Part shown: one piece after another, positions 36,795-45,683 of the stretch
Layout of the letters: each line of letters begins with the position of its first letter
Numbering within the stretch: position 1 is the first letter of the stretch
Assembly: GCA_964457365.1 (NCBI GenBank)
Contig: CAYWFP010000008.1
Span: forward strand, 8,102-72,101
Reading direction: 5' to 3'
DNA: 64,000 nt
Origin: CAYWFP01 sp964457365
GTDB lineage: Bacteria; Planctomycetota; SZUA-567
Program-made: the position numbers and the translations under genes
Notes under the pieces: generated by a model
What the model was told of the DNA's origin: nothing
Database searches by the model: none
What the model saw: only the letters and a program-made list of their open reading frames with translations

Positions 36795-37276
36795 CCGCCT
36801 CCGCGCCGCAACCGCATTGCAACCGTCGTCCGGTGGCGTTCTACAATGCCGGCCTGATCTTCGCCGGCACCACCTTCTACGTCCTGATGCTCCTGACCGT
36901 CGCGGCCGTCCGTTTCATCTACGACGCGCGCCAACTGGACTTCACTCCCGGCCAGATCCCGGACCCGTTCGTCATGTTCGGTCAATCGGTGGAAGGACTC
37001 TTCTGGGAGGCGTACTGGGTCTGGCTGATACCGGCGACGATTGCCCCGCTGCTGTTTCTGGCCAGCATCGTCCTGCTGATCCTCTCGGGGGTGGCCGGCT
37101 CGCACCTGGAGTCGGTGCGAATGAAGCAACGGCGCCTGCACGCCCGCCGGGCCGCGTCCAAACAAGCTTTTAACAGGGAAGCGCTGGACAGCGACGCGGA
37201 TCCGGCTATACTCCCATCCCCGGAACCCGAGGCGGCCGCCCGGCCGCTCCGGCGAAACGATGAAGCGGATTCGTAA
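36791..37276 (+). CDS. Hypothetical two-helix membrane protein
   Basis: The 161-residue protein begins with GTG overlapping the TPR gene stop. Two membrane helices lie at about residues 20-42 and 78-102, with a basic cytoplasmic tail after the second. Not recognised. Translational coupling suggests it works with the TPR protein. The tpiA promoter lies inside its 3' end. Confidence 0.6.
   Translation: MTASAPQPHCNRRPVAFYNAGLIFAGTTFYVLMLLTVAAVRFIYDARQLDFTPGQIPDPFVMFGQSVEGLFWEAYWVWLIPATIAPLLFLASIVLLILSGVAGSHLESVRMKQRRLHARRAASKQAFNREALDSDADPAILPSPEPEAAARPLRRNDEADS
37185..37212 (+). promoter_or_regulatory. Possible promoter of tpiA
   Basis: TGGACA and TATACT are 16 bp apart within the end of the preceding gene, 74 bp before the tpiA start. 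Confidence 0.45.
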
Positions 37277-37286
37277 AGGAGAGACT

Positions 37287-38042
37287 ATGCGCAAACCGTA
37301 TATCTGCGGCAACTGGAAGCTGAACAAGACCATCGCCGAGGCGGTCGACTTCGCCAACGCGATCAAGACCGAGGTCGTCGGCATCGACGCCGTGGAGATC
37401 GGGCTCGGCTGCCAGTTCGTCGCCCTGCAAGCGCTGGCCGAGGCCTGCAAGGGCACCAATATCAGCGTTGGCGCGCAGGACTGCTACTGGGAGGAGTCGG
37501 GCGCGTTCACCGGCGAGGTGGCCCCGGGGATGATCAAGGACGCCGGCTGCGGCTTCGTCATCATCGGCCACAGCGAGCGCCGGCAGTATTTCGGCGAGAC
37601 CAACGAGACCTGCAACAAGAAGATCAAGGCCGCGCTCGCGGCGGGGTTGCAGGTGATCTACGCCATCGGCGAGCTGCTCGAGCAGCGCGAGAACGGCACG
37701 ACCAACGACGTGGTCAAGGACCACCTCGGCGGCGGACTCGCCGGACTCAGCGCCGCGCAGATGCAGAACGTCGTCGTCGCCTACGAACCGGTCTGGGCCA
37801 TCGGCACCGGCAAGACGGCCACGCCCGCGCAGGCGCAGGAGACGCAGGCCTTCGCCCGCAGCGTGTTGAAGGATCTCTTCGGCGAGGCGGTGGCCGAGGC
37901 CACGCGCATCCAGTACGGCGGCTCGGTCAAGCCCGAAAACGTCAAGGAGATCATGGCACAGCCGGATGTCGACGGCGCGCTCGTCGGCGGCGCGGCGCTG
38001 AAGCCCGACTCGTTCGCGCAACTGGTCAAGTTCCGGCAGTAG
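37287..38042 (+). CDS. tpiA: Triose-phosphate isomerase
   Basis: This 251-residue glycolytic enzyme has the catalytic lysine in GNWKLN, histidine in IIGHSERR and glutamate in AYEPVWAIGTG, and the phosphate-binding QYGGSVKPEN. ATG at 37287 follows AAAGGAGAG; an upstream in-frame ATG at 37260 lacks a site. secG follows, a common neighbour. Confidence 0.96.
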   Translation: MRKPYICGNWKLNKTIAEAVDFANAIKTEVVGIDAVEIGLGCQFVALQALAEACKGTNISVGAQDCYWEESGAFTGEVAPGMIKDAGCGFVIIGHSERRQYFGETNETCNKKIKAALAAGLQVIYAIGELLEQRENGTTNDVVKDHLGGGLAGLSAAQMQNVVVAYEPVWAIGTGKTATPAQAQETQAFARSVLKDLFGEAVAEATRIQYGGSVKPENVKEIMAQPDVDGALVGGAALKPDSFAQLVKFRQ

Positions 38043-38130
38043 ATCGGGCCTTGTCCGGGCGCTCGTTTCCAATGCCTTGTCATTGCACCGGTTGCGCCGA
38101 TCGAACAGCGCCGGGGCCGGCATTTTTCCC

Positions 38131-38159
38131 TTGCACGCGCTAGCGAATGCCGGTAAGCT
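38131..38159 (+). promoter_or_regulatory. Promoter of secG
   Basis: TTGCAC and TAAGCT are 17 bp apart. The predicted transcript has a leader of about 130 nt that contains a strong hairpin. Confidence 0.5.
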
Positions 38160-38216
38160 GTAACGCTTGGAAGGCGATGCGGTTTCGCCGTCTTCACGGC
38201 AGACGCAGGCGTCGCA

Positions 38217-38262
38217 ATCGATAGTGCAACCTCTTTTCATGAAATAGGTTGCGCTATTCGAT
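38217..38262 (+). promoter_or_regulatory. Long hairpin in the secG leader
   Basis: A 12-bp stem (38221-38232 with 38246-38257, one G-U pair) is extended by four more pairs past a single bulged T. The 13-nt loop contains the palindrome TTTCATGAAA. It ends 31 nt before the secG start codon and is not followed by a T run, so it looks like a protein-binding or RNA control element, not a terminator. Confidence 0.6.
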
Positions 38263-38293
38263 CCGCACGGTACGGTTGTGGAGGTTCGGCGGC

Positions 38294-38692
38294 ATGGCTT
38301 ATGTATTGGGAGTGATCTTCTTCATTCTGGCGTTCCTGCTGGTCTCGCTGATCCTGCTGCAGGAAGGCAAGGGCGGCGGCATCGCCGCGATGGGCGGCGC
38401 GGCCATGGACAACATCGGCGGCGGTCGCAACCCGCTGCGGCGGCTGACAACCTACTTCTTCGTCGCCTGGATCGTCTGCATCCTCGGCATCAACGTCTAT
38501 TACAACCGCGTCGTGAGCAGTCAGAGCGAGTTCGGCGAGGGGGTGGAGACGCCCGCGCCGGAGACGCCGGAGACGCCCGAAGAGGAAGCGACACCCGAAT
38601 CGCCGCCCGCGACGCCCGCAACCGAGAGCGACGCAACGGATGCCGAAACGCCGGAGCCGGCGACGAGCGACACCGAGGCCGCGCCCGAGTAG
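38294..38692 (+). CDS. secG: Preprotein translocase subunit SecG with acidic tail
   Basis: The 132-residue protein has the two SecG membrane helices (about 3-22 and 49-68) and the conserved QEGKGGGIAAMGG loop between them. After the second helix an approximately 55-residue tail rich in E, P, T, A and S, with no basic residue after the helix edge, replaces the short normal end. SecG assists SecYE channel function. By known topology the tail faces the periplasm. ATG at 38294 was chosen because SecG starts MAYVLGVIFF; GGAGG lies 9 nt upstream. Confidence 0.9.
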   Translation: MAYVLGVIFFILAFLLVSLILLQEGKGGGIAAMGGAAMDNIGGGRNPLRRLTTYFFVAWIVCILGINVYYNRVVSSQSEFGEGVETPAPETPETPEEEATPESPPATPATESDATDAETPEPATSDTEAAPE

Positions 38693-38716
38693 CGAGGTTT
38701 CGCGGCCACGAAGTGG

Positions 38717-39934
38717 ATGAGCATGAGCGCAAAGAACGACGCCTTCGTGACCGTGCCGTGCAAATGCCCCATCTGCCAGATGGAGTCGCGCCACCGGTAC
38801 GTCAAGAGCAAGCTCTTCACGCCCGAGATCGTCGAAGACGACCAGCACGTGGTGAAGTACAAGTGGGAGTCGCCGATGTTCGAGGGCATCCGGCCGAACT
38901 TCTACCACATCTGGCACTGCCCGACCTGCCACTTCTGCGACGAGAGCAGCGTCTTCCGCGGCAAGGATGACTCCGGCGGCAAGCTCGAGCTGATCCAGGA
39001 GCGGCTGCTGATCGCGCAGCGCTCGCCGAACAACTTCGTTTCGCGGCTGGGGAAGTTCGTCGACATGAACCCCGAGTACATCCCGATGGAGACCGCCCTC
39101 TGCGCGCACATGCTGGCGATCTTCATCCAGGAGATGCTCACGCCCAACAACCGGCAGTACGCCAAGCTCGCGCGTCTCTATCTGCGCACGTCATGGCTCT
39201 ACCGCGAGAAGTCCGGGTGGGTCTTCCCCGAACAGAACCTCCCCGAGGGCTTCGACTCCTACGCGGAGTTCTTCCAGAGCCTGCAGCAGGAGTGGCCGAA
39301 CATCCCCCTCGACGAGCGCGCGGCGATGGAGAAGGCCATCGAGTGCTACAACGAGGACCTCAACCGCGCCACCGGCCTCGACGACATCAAGCGCGAGATC
39401 ACCGTGATGTTCCTGCTGGTCGACCTGCAGCTCCGGCTCGAACGCCTCGACGAGGCGCACAAGATCGTCCGCCACGTCTTCCAGAAATCGACCGGCCAGC
39501 GCCAGTCCACGCGCAAGGCCCTCGACCACGGCGTCAAGGAGGGCAAGCTCAACGGCAAGCAGATCGAGACCATGCGCAACCTGCTGCAGTGGCTCAACAA
39601 CACCATCGAGCGCGCCACCGACCTCTCCGACAAGGTCAACGACCTGATCTTCAAGGAGGAGTACCCCAAGGCGCGCGAACTGATCCTGACGCTGGAGAAC
39701 CCCACGCCCAAACTCGTTCTCGAGCGGCTCAAGAGCGAGGGCTTCCACACCGTCACCTGCCGCCGTATCGAAGCGCTCTTCCGCAAGAAAAAGAAGGGCG
39801 ACACCGACGCGGGGCAAAAAGCCGACGGGCAGAAGAATGAATCGCAGGACGAACTGGAGAAGAAAGCCTCCGAGAGCCAGGAGAAGAAGAAATCGGGGTT
39901 CTGGAACCAGTTGTTCAAGAAGGCCAAGAAGTAA
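38717..39934 (+). CDS. DUF2225 protein with zinc-binding N-terminus
   Basis: The 405-residue protein has two CxxC pairs (CKCPIC near residue 17 and CPTCHFC near residue 70), the mark of DUF2225. A long helical TPR-like middle and a lysine/glutamate-rich C-terminal tail ending in a basic amphipathic stretch (FWNQLFKKAKK) follow. Function is unknown in the family. It starts 24 bp after secG and is likely cotranscribed. Confidence 0.75.
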   Translation: MSMSAKNDAFVTVPCKCPICQMESRHRYVKSKLFTPEIVEDDQHVVKYKWESPMFEGIRPNFYHIWHCPTCHFCDESSVFRGKDDSGGKLELIQERLLIAQRSPNNFVSRLGKFVDMNPEYIPMETALCAHMLAIFIQEMLTPNNRQYAKLARLYLRTSWLYREKSGWVFPEQNLPEGFDSYAEFFQSLQQEWPNIPLDERAAMEKAIECYNEDLNRATGLDDIKREITVMFLLVDLQLRLERLDEAHKIVRHVFQKSTGQRQSTRKALDHGVKEGKLNGKQIETMRNLLQWLNNTIERATDLSDKVNDLIFKEEYPKARELILTLENPTPKLVLERLKSEGFHTVTCRRIEALFRKKKKGDTDAGQKADGQKNESQDELEKKASESQEKKKSGFWNQLFKKAKK

Positions 39935-39980
39935 GACCGCCCGGCGCCTCCCCGGGCCCCGCTTCTCGGGGATCCCGTAC

Positions 39981-40880
39981 GTGAACGCAGACCCGCGCGC
40001 CATCCACAGCATGACCGGGTTCGGCCTCGGCACCGCCGAAGGGGACGGCCACGCCGTTCGCGTCGAGATCCGCGCGGTCAATCACCGCGGCCGCAAGCTG
40101 AACGTCCGCAGCCGCCCCTCGCTGGGGCCGCTGGAGCAGAAGCTGCGCGACCGGGTGGCGCAGACACTCGCCCGCGGCGCCATCGACGTCTACCTCTCCC
40201 TCGCCCGCACCCCCGGCGACGGCGCCCCACCGATCGACGAAGACCTCGGGCGGGGCCTGGTGCTGGCGGTGCGCCGGCTGGCCCGATCGCTCGATTTGGG
40301 CGATGGGCTGGACGCGCGCGACCTGCTGCAGGTGCCGGGGCTTTTCGCCGACCTGTCCGACGAGCCGGTCGCGGAGGCGGAGTGGCCGCTGGTCGAGACG
40401 GCTTTGGCGCACGCCCTGGCGCAGGTCGCGCGCATGCGCGCGGCCGAGGGCGAGGCCACCGCCGCGTCGCTGAAACGGCTGGCCGAACCGATCGCGGCGT
40501 TCGTGGACTTCGCCGGCGCGCAGGCGCCGCAGGTGGTCGAACGCGCGCGCGCGCGGCTGCAGGCGCGGCTGGCGGAGTTGGCGCCGGAGGGGCTGCGTCC
40601 GGCGGACGAGCAGGCGCTCGAGCGCGAGGTCTGCCTCTTCGCCGACCGCGCCGACATCCACGAGGAGATGGACCGGCTGCGCTCGCACCTGGAGCAGTAC
40701 CGGGCGCTGCTCGACCGCGGCGGCGAGATCGGCAAGCGCCTGGAGTTCCTGGCCCAGGAGTTCCTGCGCGAGGTCAACACCACCGCCTCGAAGGCCAACG
40801 ACACGGCCATCGTCACCCGCGCCATCGACGCCAAGCTGGCGGTGGAAAAGATCAAGGAGCAGGCGGCGAACATCGAGTAG
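39981..40880 (+). CDS. yicC: YicC/YloC-family endoribonuclease
   Basis: The 299-residue protein has the N-terminal signature SMTGFG and VNHRG-RKLNVRSR, and the C-terminal EFLAQEFLREVNTTASKAND. E. coli YicC takes part in RNA decay. GTG at 39981 was preferred over ATG at 40011, because homologues have several residues before SMTGFG. gmk follows 16 bp later, the usual order. Confidence 0.88.
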   Translation: MNADPRAIHSMTGFGLGTAEGDGHAVRVEIRAVNHRGRKLNVRSRPSLGPLEQKLRDRVAQTLARGAIDVYLSLARTPGDGAPPIDEDLGRGLVLAVRRLARSLDLGDGLDARDLLQVPGLFADLSDEPVAEAEWPLVETALAHALAQVARMRAAEGEATAASLKRLAEPIAAFVDFAGAQAPQVVERARARLQARLAELAPEGLRPADEQALEREVCLFADRADIHEEMDRLRSHLEQYRALLDRGGEIGKRLEFLAQEFLREVNTTASKANDTAIVTRAIDAKLAVEKIKEQAANIE

Positions 40881-40896
40881 CGCCGGAGGAGAGGGA

Positions 40897-41571
40897 ATGG
40901 CCGAGAGCGGTATGCGCATGCGGGGCCTGCTGGTGGTCGTCTCCGGCCCCGCCGGCAGCGGCAAGAGTACGCTCGCGGAGATGCTGATCCAACTCTCCGG
41001 CGGCGACGTCCGCCGCGTCATCACCGCCACCAGCCGCGAGCCGCGCGAGGGCGAGGTGCAGGGGCGCGACTACTTCTTCCTCTCGCGCGAGGAGTTCCTC
41101 GAGGGCATCGCCGCCAAACGCTTCGTCGAGTTCAACGAGTTCAACGGTAACTACTACGGCACGCCCAAGGACGTCCTCGAGGGCGTGCTCAAGCAGGACA
41201 AGGTGATCGTCCTCGTCGTCGACATCAACGGCGCGCGGGAGATCAAGAAGCACTACCCGCACGCAGTGCTCGTCTTCGTGCTGCCGCCGAGCAAGGAGAA
41301 GCTGCGCGCGCGTCTCGTCGCCCGCGGCACCGAATCGGATGCCGACGTCGAGGGGCGGCTCTCCATCGCCGAGAAGGAGATCCGCTGCATCGTCGAGTAC
41401 GACTTCCTGGTCATCAACGACCAGAAGGAGTACGCCCTGGGCGACCTGATGATGATCCTGGGCATCGTGCGCAGCCACGGCATACGCGGCGGCGAGCTGG
41501 AAGCCTGGCTCGAGGGCAAGTACGCCGACTGGCACGCCGCCAGGAACGTGGAGCACCGGAGCGCGGAGTAA
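40897..41571 (+). CDS. gmk: Guanylate kinase
   Basis: This 224-residue enzyme phosphorylates GMP to GDP. P-loop SGPAGSGKST near residue 16; GMP-binding region TSREPREGEVQGRDYFFLS; lid region with two arginines (LRARLVARGTES). ATG at 40897 has GGAGAGG upstream. An insertion-free typical length with a slightly long tail. Confidence 0.93.
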   Translation: MAESGMRMRGLLVVVSGPAGSGKSTLAEMLIQLSGGDVRRVITATSREPREGEVQGRDYFFLSREEFLEGIAAKRFVEFNEFNGNYYGTPKDVLEGVLKQDKVIVLVVDINGAREIKKHYPHAVLVFVLPPSKEKLRARLVARGTESDADVEGRLSIAEKEIRCIVEYDFLVINDQKEYALGDLMMILGIVRSHGIRGGELEAWLEGKYADWHAARNVEHRSAE

Positions 41572-41585
41572 CCGGGGGCGGAGCA

Positions 41586-42470
41586 TTGCGCAGACGGGCG
41601 GCTATCATCGTCAACCCCACCTCCGGGCGCAACTTCGCGCTGGACAAAGCGCGCCACGCCGCGGGGCTGCTGGCCGAGACGGGGCTGGTGGTCAGCCTGC
41701 ACAAGACCGAGCGCCAGGGCCACGGCCGGGAACTCGCCGAGGGCCTCTGCGCTGAGGCCGACGTGCTGGTCAGCGTCGGCGGCGACGGCACGCTCAACGA
41801 GGTGATCAACGGCGTGCTCGAGGCGCGTGCGAGCACCCCCATCGCGCTGCTGCCGGCGGGGACGGCCAACGTGGTCGCGCGCGAGCTGCACCTGCCCGAG
41901 AGCTTCGAGCAGCAGGTGCTGCTGGCCGCCGAGAGCGAGGTGCGCAGCCTCGACCTGGGCCGGGCCAACGAACGCCTCTTCGCCATGTGCGCCGGCATCG
42001 GCTTCGACGCGCAGATCGTCCAGATCATCCAGCGCGAGCGCTCCGACCACGGCCTGACCATGATCGACTACTACCTGCCGACGCTGCAGACGGCGATGGA
42101 GTACCGTTTCCACCCCATGCGCGTCACCGTCGACGGCGCGTGCGCGGAGGAGGCGAGCACATTCACGCTGGTGGCGAACATGAAACGCTATGGCGGGCCG
42201 TTCCGCTTCTTCAACACCGCCCGCCCCGACGACGGGGTGCTCGACGTCTGCTGCCTGCACGGCAAGACGCCGCTGGATCTGATCCGCTACGGCTGGGGCG
42301 CGTTCTGGAAACAACTGCCGAAGTTCCGCGACGTCACCCACCATACCGGCCGCCACATCACCGTCGAGGCCGACGAGGTGGTGCTCGTCCAGATCGACGG
42401 CGAAATCGGCGGCAAGCTGCCGATGACTTTTCGGATCCTGCCGCAGGCGGTGAATTTCTGCGTCAGTTGA
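41586..42470 (+). CDS. Diacylglycerol/lipid kinase (YegS/DagK type)
   Basis: The 294-residue protein has the kinase signature IIVNPTSGR at the start, SVGGDGTLNEVINGV near residue 62 and LPAGTANVVAREL near residue 88, with the C-terminal beta-sandwich after. It phosphorylates a lipid such as diacylglycerol. TTG at 41586 is used as start, with GGGGGCGGAG directly upstream. Confidence 0.88.
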   Translation: MRRRAAIIVNPTSGRNFALDKARHAAGLLAETGLVVSLHKTERQGHGRELAEGLCAEADVLVSVGGDGTLNEVINGVLEARASTPIALLPAGTANVVARELHLPESFEQQVLLAAESEVRSLDLGRANERLFAMCAGIGFDAQIVQIIQRERSDHGLTMIDYYLPTLQTAMEYRFHPMRVTVDGACAEEASTFTLVANMKRYGGPFRFFNTARPDDGVLDVCCLHGKTPLDLIRYGWGAFWKQLPKFRDVTHHTGRHITVEADEVVLVQIDGEIGGKLPMTFRILPQAVNFCVS

Positions 42471-42522
42471 ACCGTTTTCTCCCTTGCCCCGTCAACTTGG
42501 TCCGAATACACTGGGCCGCCTC

Positions 42523-44520
42523 ATGAACACGGTTACGTCCCGCAAACTCAACCCGCAGCAGCGCGCCGCCGTTGCGACGGTCGACGGGCCGGTGCTGGTC
42601 CTCGCCGGTGCCGGCACGGGCAAGACCTTCACCGTGATCGAGCGCATCGCGCACCTGATCCGCGCCGGCATCCGGCCGCAGAATATCCTGGCGGTAACCT
42701 TCACCAACAAGGCCGCCGACGAGCTGAAGGCGCGGCTCAAGCGGCGGCTGCGCGGGCGCGGAGACGTGGCCGAGCTGACCGCCTCGACCTTTCACAGCCT
42801 CTGCGTCAAGATCCTGCGCCGCGAGGCCGAGCGCCTGGGGTACACGCCCCACTTCACCATTGCCGATCAGGGCGAGCAGCTCGCGCTGGTGCGCAAGGCC
42901 GCGCGCACGGTGGTCAACAACGCCAGGCTGCGGCCCGAGGACCTGCTTTTCGACATCAGCCGTCTTAAGAGCGACGGCGTCACGCCGCGGAAATTCGCCA
43001 CGCGCGCGGTGGAAGAACGGGAGGAGACGCTCGCGGCGGTCTACCGGCGCTACGAGGAGGCGCTCAAACGCCTCAACGCCCTCGACTTCGACGACCTGCT
43101 GCTCAAGGCGCTGGCGGTCCTCGCGGACCACCCCGCCGCGCGCGCGTACTGGCAGAAGCGGTTCACGCACCTGCTGGTCGACGAGTTCCAGGACACCTCG
43201 GAGGTCCAGCTGAAATCGCTCGAACACCTCGCGGGCGAGGCGCGCAACCTCTGCGTCGTCGGCGACGACGACCAGTCGATCTACAGCTGGCGCGGGGCGC
43301 AGCCGAAGAACATCCTCCAGTTCCACCGCCGTTTCCCCGGCGCGGCGGTGATCGCGCTGGAGGAGAACTACCGCTCGGTCAATGGCGTGCTGCGCGCCAG
43401 TAACGCCCTGATCCGGAAGAACGAGAAGCGCCACGAGAAGACGCTCTGGTCGCGCCTCGGGGACGGGGCGCCGCCGCGGGTGATCGCCTTCACCGACCAG
43501 GAGGAGGAGGCCGAGCGGATTGTCGAGGAGATCCGCCGCCGCGTCCGCGCGGGCGCCTCGGCCGACAGCTTCGCGGTAATCCTGCGCACCAACGGCCAGA
43601 CGCGGCCGTTCGAGGACATGCTGCAGCTCGAGGGCCTGCCTTACATCGTCCTCGGCGGGCAGTCTTTCTACGACCGCAAGGAGGTGCGCGACGTGCTGGC
43701 GTTTTTGACGCTGGCGGTCAACCCGCGCAACGACGCGGCGCTGCGGCGCGTCGTCAACACCCCCGCGCGGGGCATCAGCGACGCGACCGTGGACAAGCTC
43801 GATGCCTTCGCCGCGGCGAAAGGGATCCCGCTGATGGAGGCGCTGGGGCGCGCCGGCGAGGCGGAAAGCGTCAACGCCAAGGCCGCCGCCGCCTGCGCGG
43901 CGTTCCGCGCGTTGGCACGCGAGTGGAGCAAGCGCGCGCGCGGCCGGGGGCGGGCGTCGCTGGTGGAGACGGTGCTCGAGGAGACGGAGTACCTGCGCGA
44001 GGTGGAGCATCTCTATACCGATCCGCTGCAGCAGGCCGCGCGCTACCGGGCCGCCGCCGAGGTCGGCGAAAGCCTGCGGCGATACCTGGGGCAGACGAAG
44101 CACGAGGGCCTCAGCGGCTTCGTCCAGGAAGCGGCGCTGGTGCGCGAGGAGACCAAGGAGAAGAGCGGCGAGGCGGTCAAGCTGATCACCGCGCACTCGG
44201 CCAAGGGCCTGGAGTTTCCCCACGTCTACGTCGCCGGACTCGAGGAAGGGCTGCTGCCGCACAAGAACACGCTCGAAGACCCGGCCGCCGTCGACGAGGA
44301 ACGCCGGTTGCTGTACGTGGCGATGACCCGCGCGCAGCGCGAGCTGACGCTGAGCTACTGCCGCGGCCGGACGCTCCGGGGCAAGACCGGTAAGCGCGAA
44401 CCGAGCCGTTTCCTGGCCGAGATCCCCGACGAACTGCTCCACCGCGCGGACAAGGCAATACGCGGCGGCGACGCCAAGCGCAACATCGCCGCCATTCGCG
44501 CCATGCTGGAAGACGAGTAA
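42523..44520 (+). CDS. UvrD/Rep/PcrA-type superfamily 1 DNA helicase
   Basis: The 665-residue 3'-5' helicase has Q motif (LNPQQRAAV), Walker A AGAGTGKT, motif II VDEFQDTS, motif III GDDDQSIYSWRGA, motif IV ALEENYRS, motif V TAHSAKGLEFPHVYV and motif VI YVAMTRAQ. It is compact like Rep, lacking the C-terminal tail of UvrD and PcrA. Role: replication restart or repair. ATG at 42523 lies 53 bp after the lipid kinase. Confidence 0.92.
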   Translation: MNTVTSRKLNPQQRAAVATVDGPVLVLAGAGTGKTFTVIERIAHLIRAGIRPQNILAVTFTNKAADELKARLKRRLRGRGDVAELTASTFHSLCVKILRREAERLGYTPHFTIADQGEQLALVRKAARTVVNNARLRPEDLLFDISRLKSDGVTPRKFATRAVEEREETLAAVYRRYEEALKRLNALDFDDLLLKALAVLADHPAARAYWQKRFTHLLVDEFQDTSEVQLKSLEHLAGEARNLCVVGDDDQSIYSWRGAQPKNILQFHRRFPGAAVIALEENYRSVNGVLRASNALIRKNEKRHEKTLWSRLGDGAPPRVIAFTDQEEEAERIVEEIRRRVRAGASADSFAVILRTNGQTRPFEDMLQLEGLPYIVLGGQSFYDRKEVRDVLAFLTLAVNPRNDAALRRVVNTPARGISDATVDKLDAFAAAKGIPLMEALGRAGEAESVNAKAAAACAAFRALAREWSKRARGRGRASLVETVLEETEYLREVEHLYTDPLQQAARYRAAAEVGESLRRYLGQTKHEGLSGFVQEAALVREETKEKSGEAVKLITAHSAKGLEFPHVYVAGLEEGLLPHKNTLEDPAAVDEERRLLYVAMTRAQRELTLSYCRGRTLRGKTGKREPSRFLAEIPDELLHRADKAIRGGDAKRNIAAIRAMLEDE

Positions 44521-44528
44521 CGCCGACG

Positions 44529-44557
44529 AAAAACGCGCGACCGGGGCCGGCCGCGCG
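44529..44557 (-). terminator. Intrinsic terminator after tRNA-Phe
   Basis: On the minus strand an 11-bp G+C stem (one G-U pair, very short loop) is followed by TTTTT. It lies 10 bp past the tRNA 3' end. Confidence 0.7.
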
Positions 44558-44567
44558 CGGAAATGGC

Positions 44568-44643
44568 TGGTGCTGAGGGGCAGAGTTGAACTGCCGACAC
44601 CCGCCTTTTCAGGGCGGTGCTCTACCAACTGAGCTACCTCAGC
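44568..44643 (-). tRNA. tRNA-Phe (GAA)
   Basis: The 76-nt gene folds as a cloverleaf: acceptor stem GCTGAGG with CCTCAGC, D-arm AGCTCAGTTGGTAGAGC, anticodon loop CTGAAAA giving GAA, and T-arm GTTCAAC. The CCA end is encoded (44568-44570). Confidence 0.97.
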
Positions 44644-44654
44644 CTGGAAATCAC

Positions 44655-44683
44655 AATTTAAACACATCCGGGGCCGAAATCAA
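44655..44683 (-). promoter_or_regulatory. Promoter of tRNA-Phe
   Basis: On the minus strand TTGATT and TAAATT are 17 bp apart, 11 bp upstream of the tRNA 5' end. Confidence 0.65.
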
Positions 44684-44839
44684 GCCCCTTTTTCTCCTCG
44701 TGCCGCGTCCGAGACGGATGGATTCGACTTTTTTCCGAAAGAAACAAAGGCGGACGGGAAAGTAATCCCGTGTCCGATAATCGGCCTGGTTGGAGCCGGC
44801 GGCCCGGCCATGCCGATAGAAGAGGAAGAGAGGATTCGC

Positions 44840-45034
44840 ATGCGTCCGACCGCGACCGACCTGCGCTACGCGCCGCGCGTCTGCCCGCCCGGGTGCAAGG
44901 GGCGCGGCAGCCACTGGCACGCCTGGATCAGCGAGAAGCCCCCTTGCCCGCTCGGCTGCCCGTGCTGCAGCCCGTGGAACAGCGAGGCCGTGGTCGTCCT
45001 CGCCCACGCCGAAGCCCGCGAGGCCGCGGCGTAA
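44840..45034 (+). CDS. Small cysteine-rich protein, 64 residues
   Basis: The protein has six cysteines in CPPGCKG and CPLGCPCC with intervening histidines (SHWHAW), suggesting metal binding. ATG at 44840 has GAGAGGA 5 nt upstream. Its stop is 3 bp from the stop of the opposite gene. Not recognised. Confidence 0.5.
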   Translation: MRPTATDLRYAPRVCPPGCKGRGSHWHAWISEKPPCPLGCPCCSPWNSEAVVVLAHAEAREAAA

Positions 45035-45037
45035 GGT

Positions 45038-45664
45038 TCAGTCCAGCCCTTCGAGTTCGAGCAGCGCCTGCTCGATCCGATCCTTCAACCCCCTGGGCAC
45101 GGTCTTGGTCTGGGCGAGCTTGCGCCGCAGCGCCCGCGCGGTGCGCAGCACGTCCTGCAGCTCGCGCTGGCGCGCGGCCGGAGCGTCGGCCGCCTCCTCG
45201 CCGCCGCGCAGGCACTCGCGCAGATCCTTGCGGAAGGCGGTCTCGTCCTCGACGCCGGCGAAGGCCTGTTCGTGGAAACGGCTCTTGCGCTCCTCGCCGA
45301 CTTCATCCTTGTCGCGCAGCTTCTTCAGCAGGTCCACGGTCTCGTAGTCGGGCACGTCGTAGCCCTTCTCCTCGTCGCCCGGGGCGAGGCGGCCGGGCTC
45401 GTAGCTCTTCATGTAGTTGTAGCTGCGGATCAGCTTCTTGACCGTGGGCGTCTTGAGGCCGAGCTCGCCCGCGCAGTAGAGCTCGAAATTCTCGTAGCCC
45501 CACTCCTTGTAATCGCCGCCGATGGCCACCTCGTGCAGGAGCTTGCCCAGGTCGACCCAGGAGCTGCGGAAGCGCCGCAGCGCCTTGAGCACCGCGTGCC
45601 GGAGACTCCCGGGCTCGACCTCCTCGAGCTGCTTGTCGATGCGGCGGATGGCCGTGCTGCTCAT
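45038..45664 (-). CDS. Hypothetical helical protein
   Basis: This 208-residue, highly charged and helical protein has a central conserved-looking stretch GGDYKEWGYENFELYCAGELGL and a basic C-terminus. It starts 19 bp after secDF with GGAGGACG upstream, so it is probably in the same transcript. No family recognised; resemblance to phage or plasmid DNA-binding helical proteins is only general. Confidence 0.6.
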   Translation of the reverse strand: MSSTAIRRIDKQLEEVEPGSLRHAVLKALRRFRSSWVDLGKLLHEVAIGGDYKEWGYENFELYCAGELGLKTPTVKKLIRSYNYMKSYEPGRLAPGDEEKGYDVPDYETVDLLKKLRDKDEVGEERKSRFHEQAFAGVEDETAFRKDLRECLRGGEEAADAPAARQRELQDVLRTARALRRKLAQTKTVPRGLKDRIEQALLELEGLD

Positions 45665-45683
45665 GGACGTCCTCCTCGGATGC

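Noticed and set aside
38217..38262. Hairpin as intrinsic terminator of tpiA
   Set aside because: It lies about 175 bp past the tpiA stop, downstream of the likely secG promoter, and has no T run.
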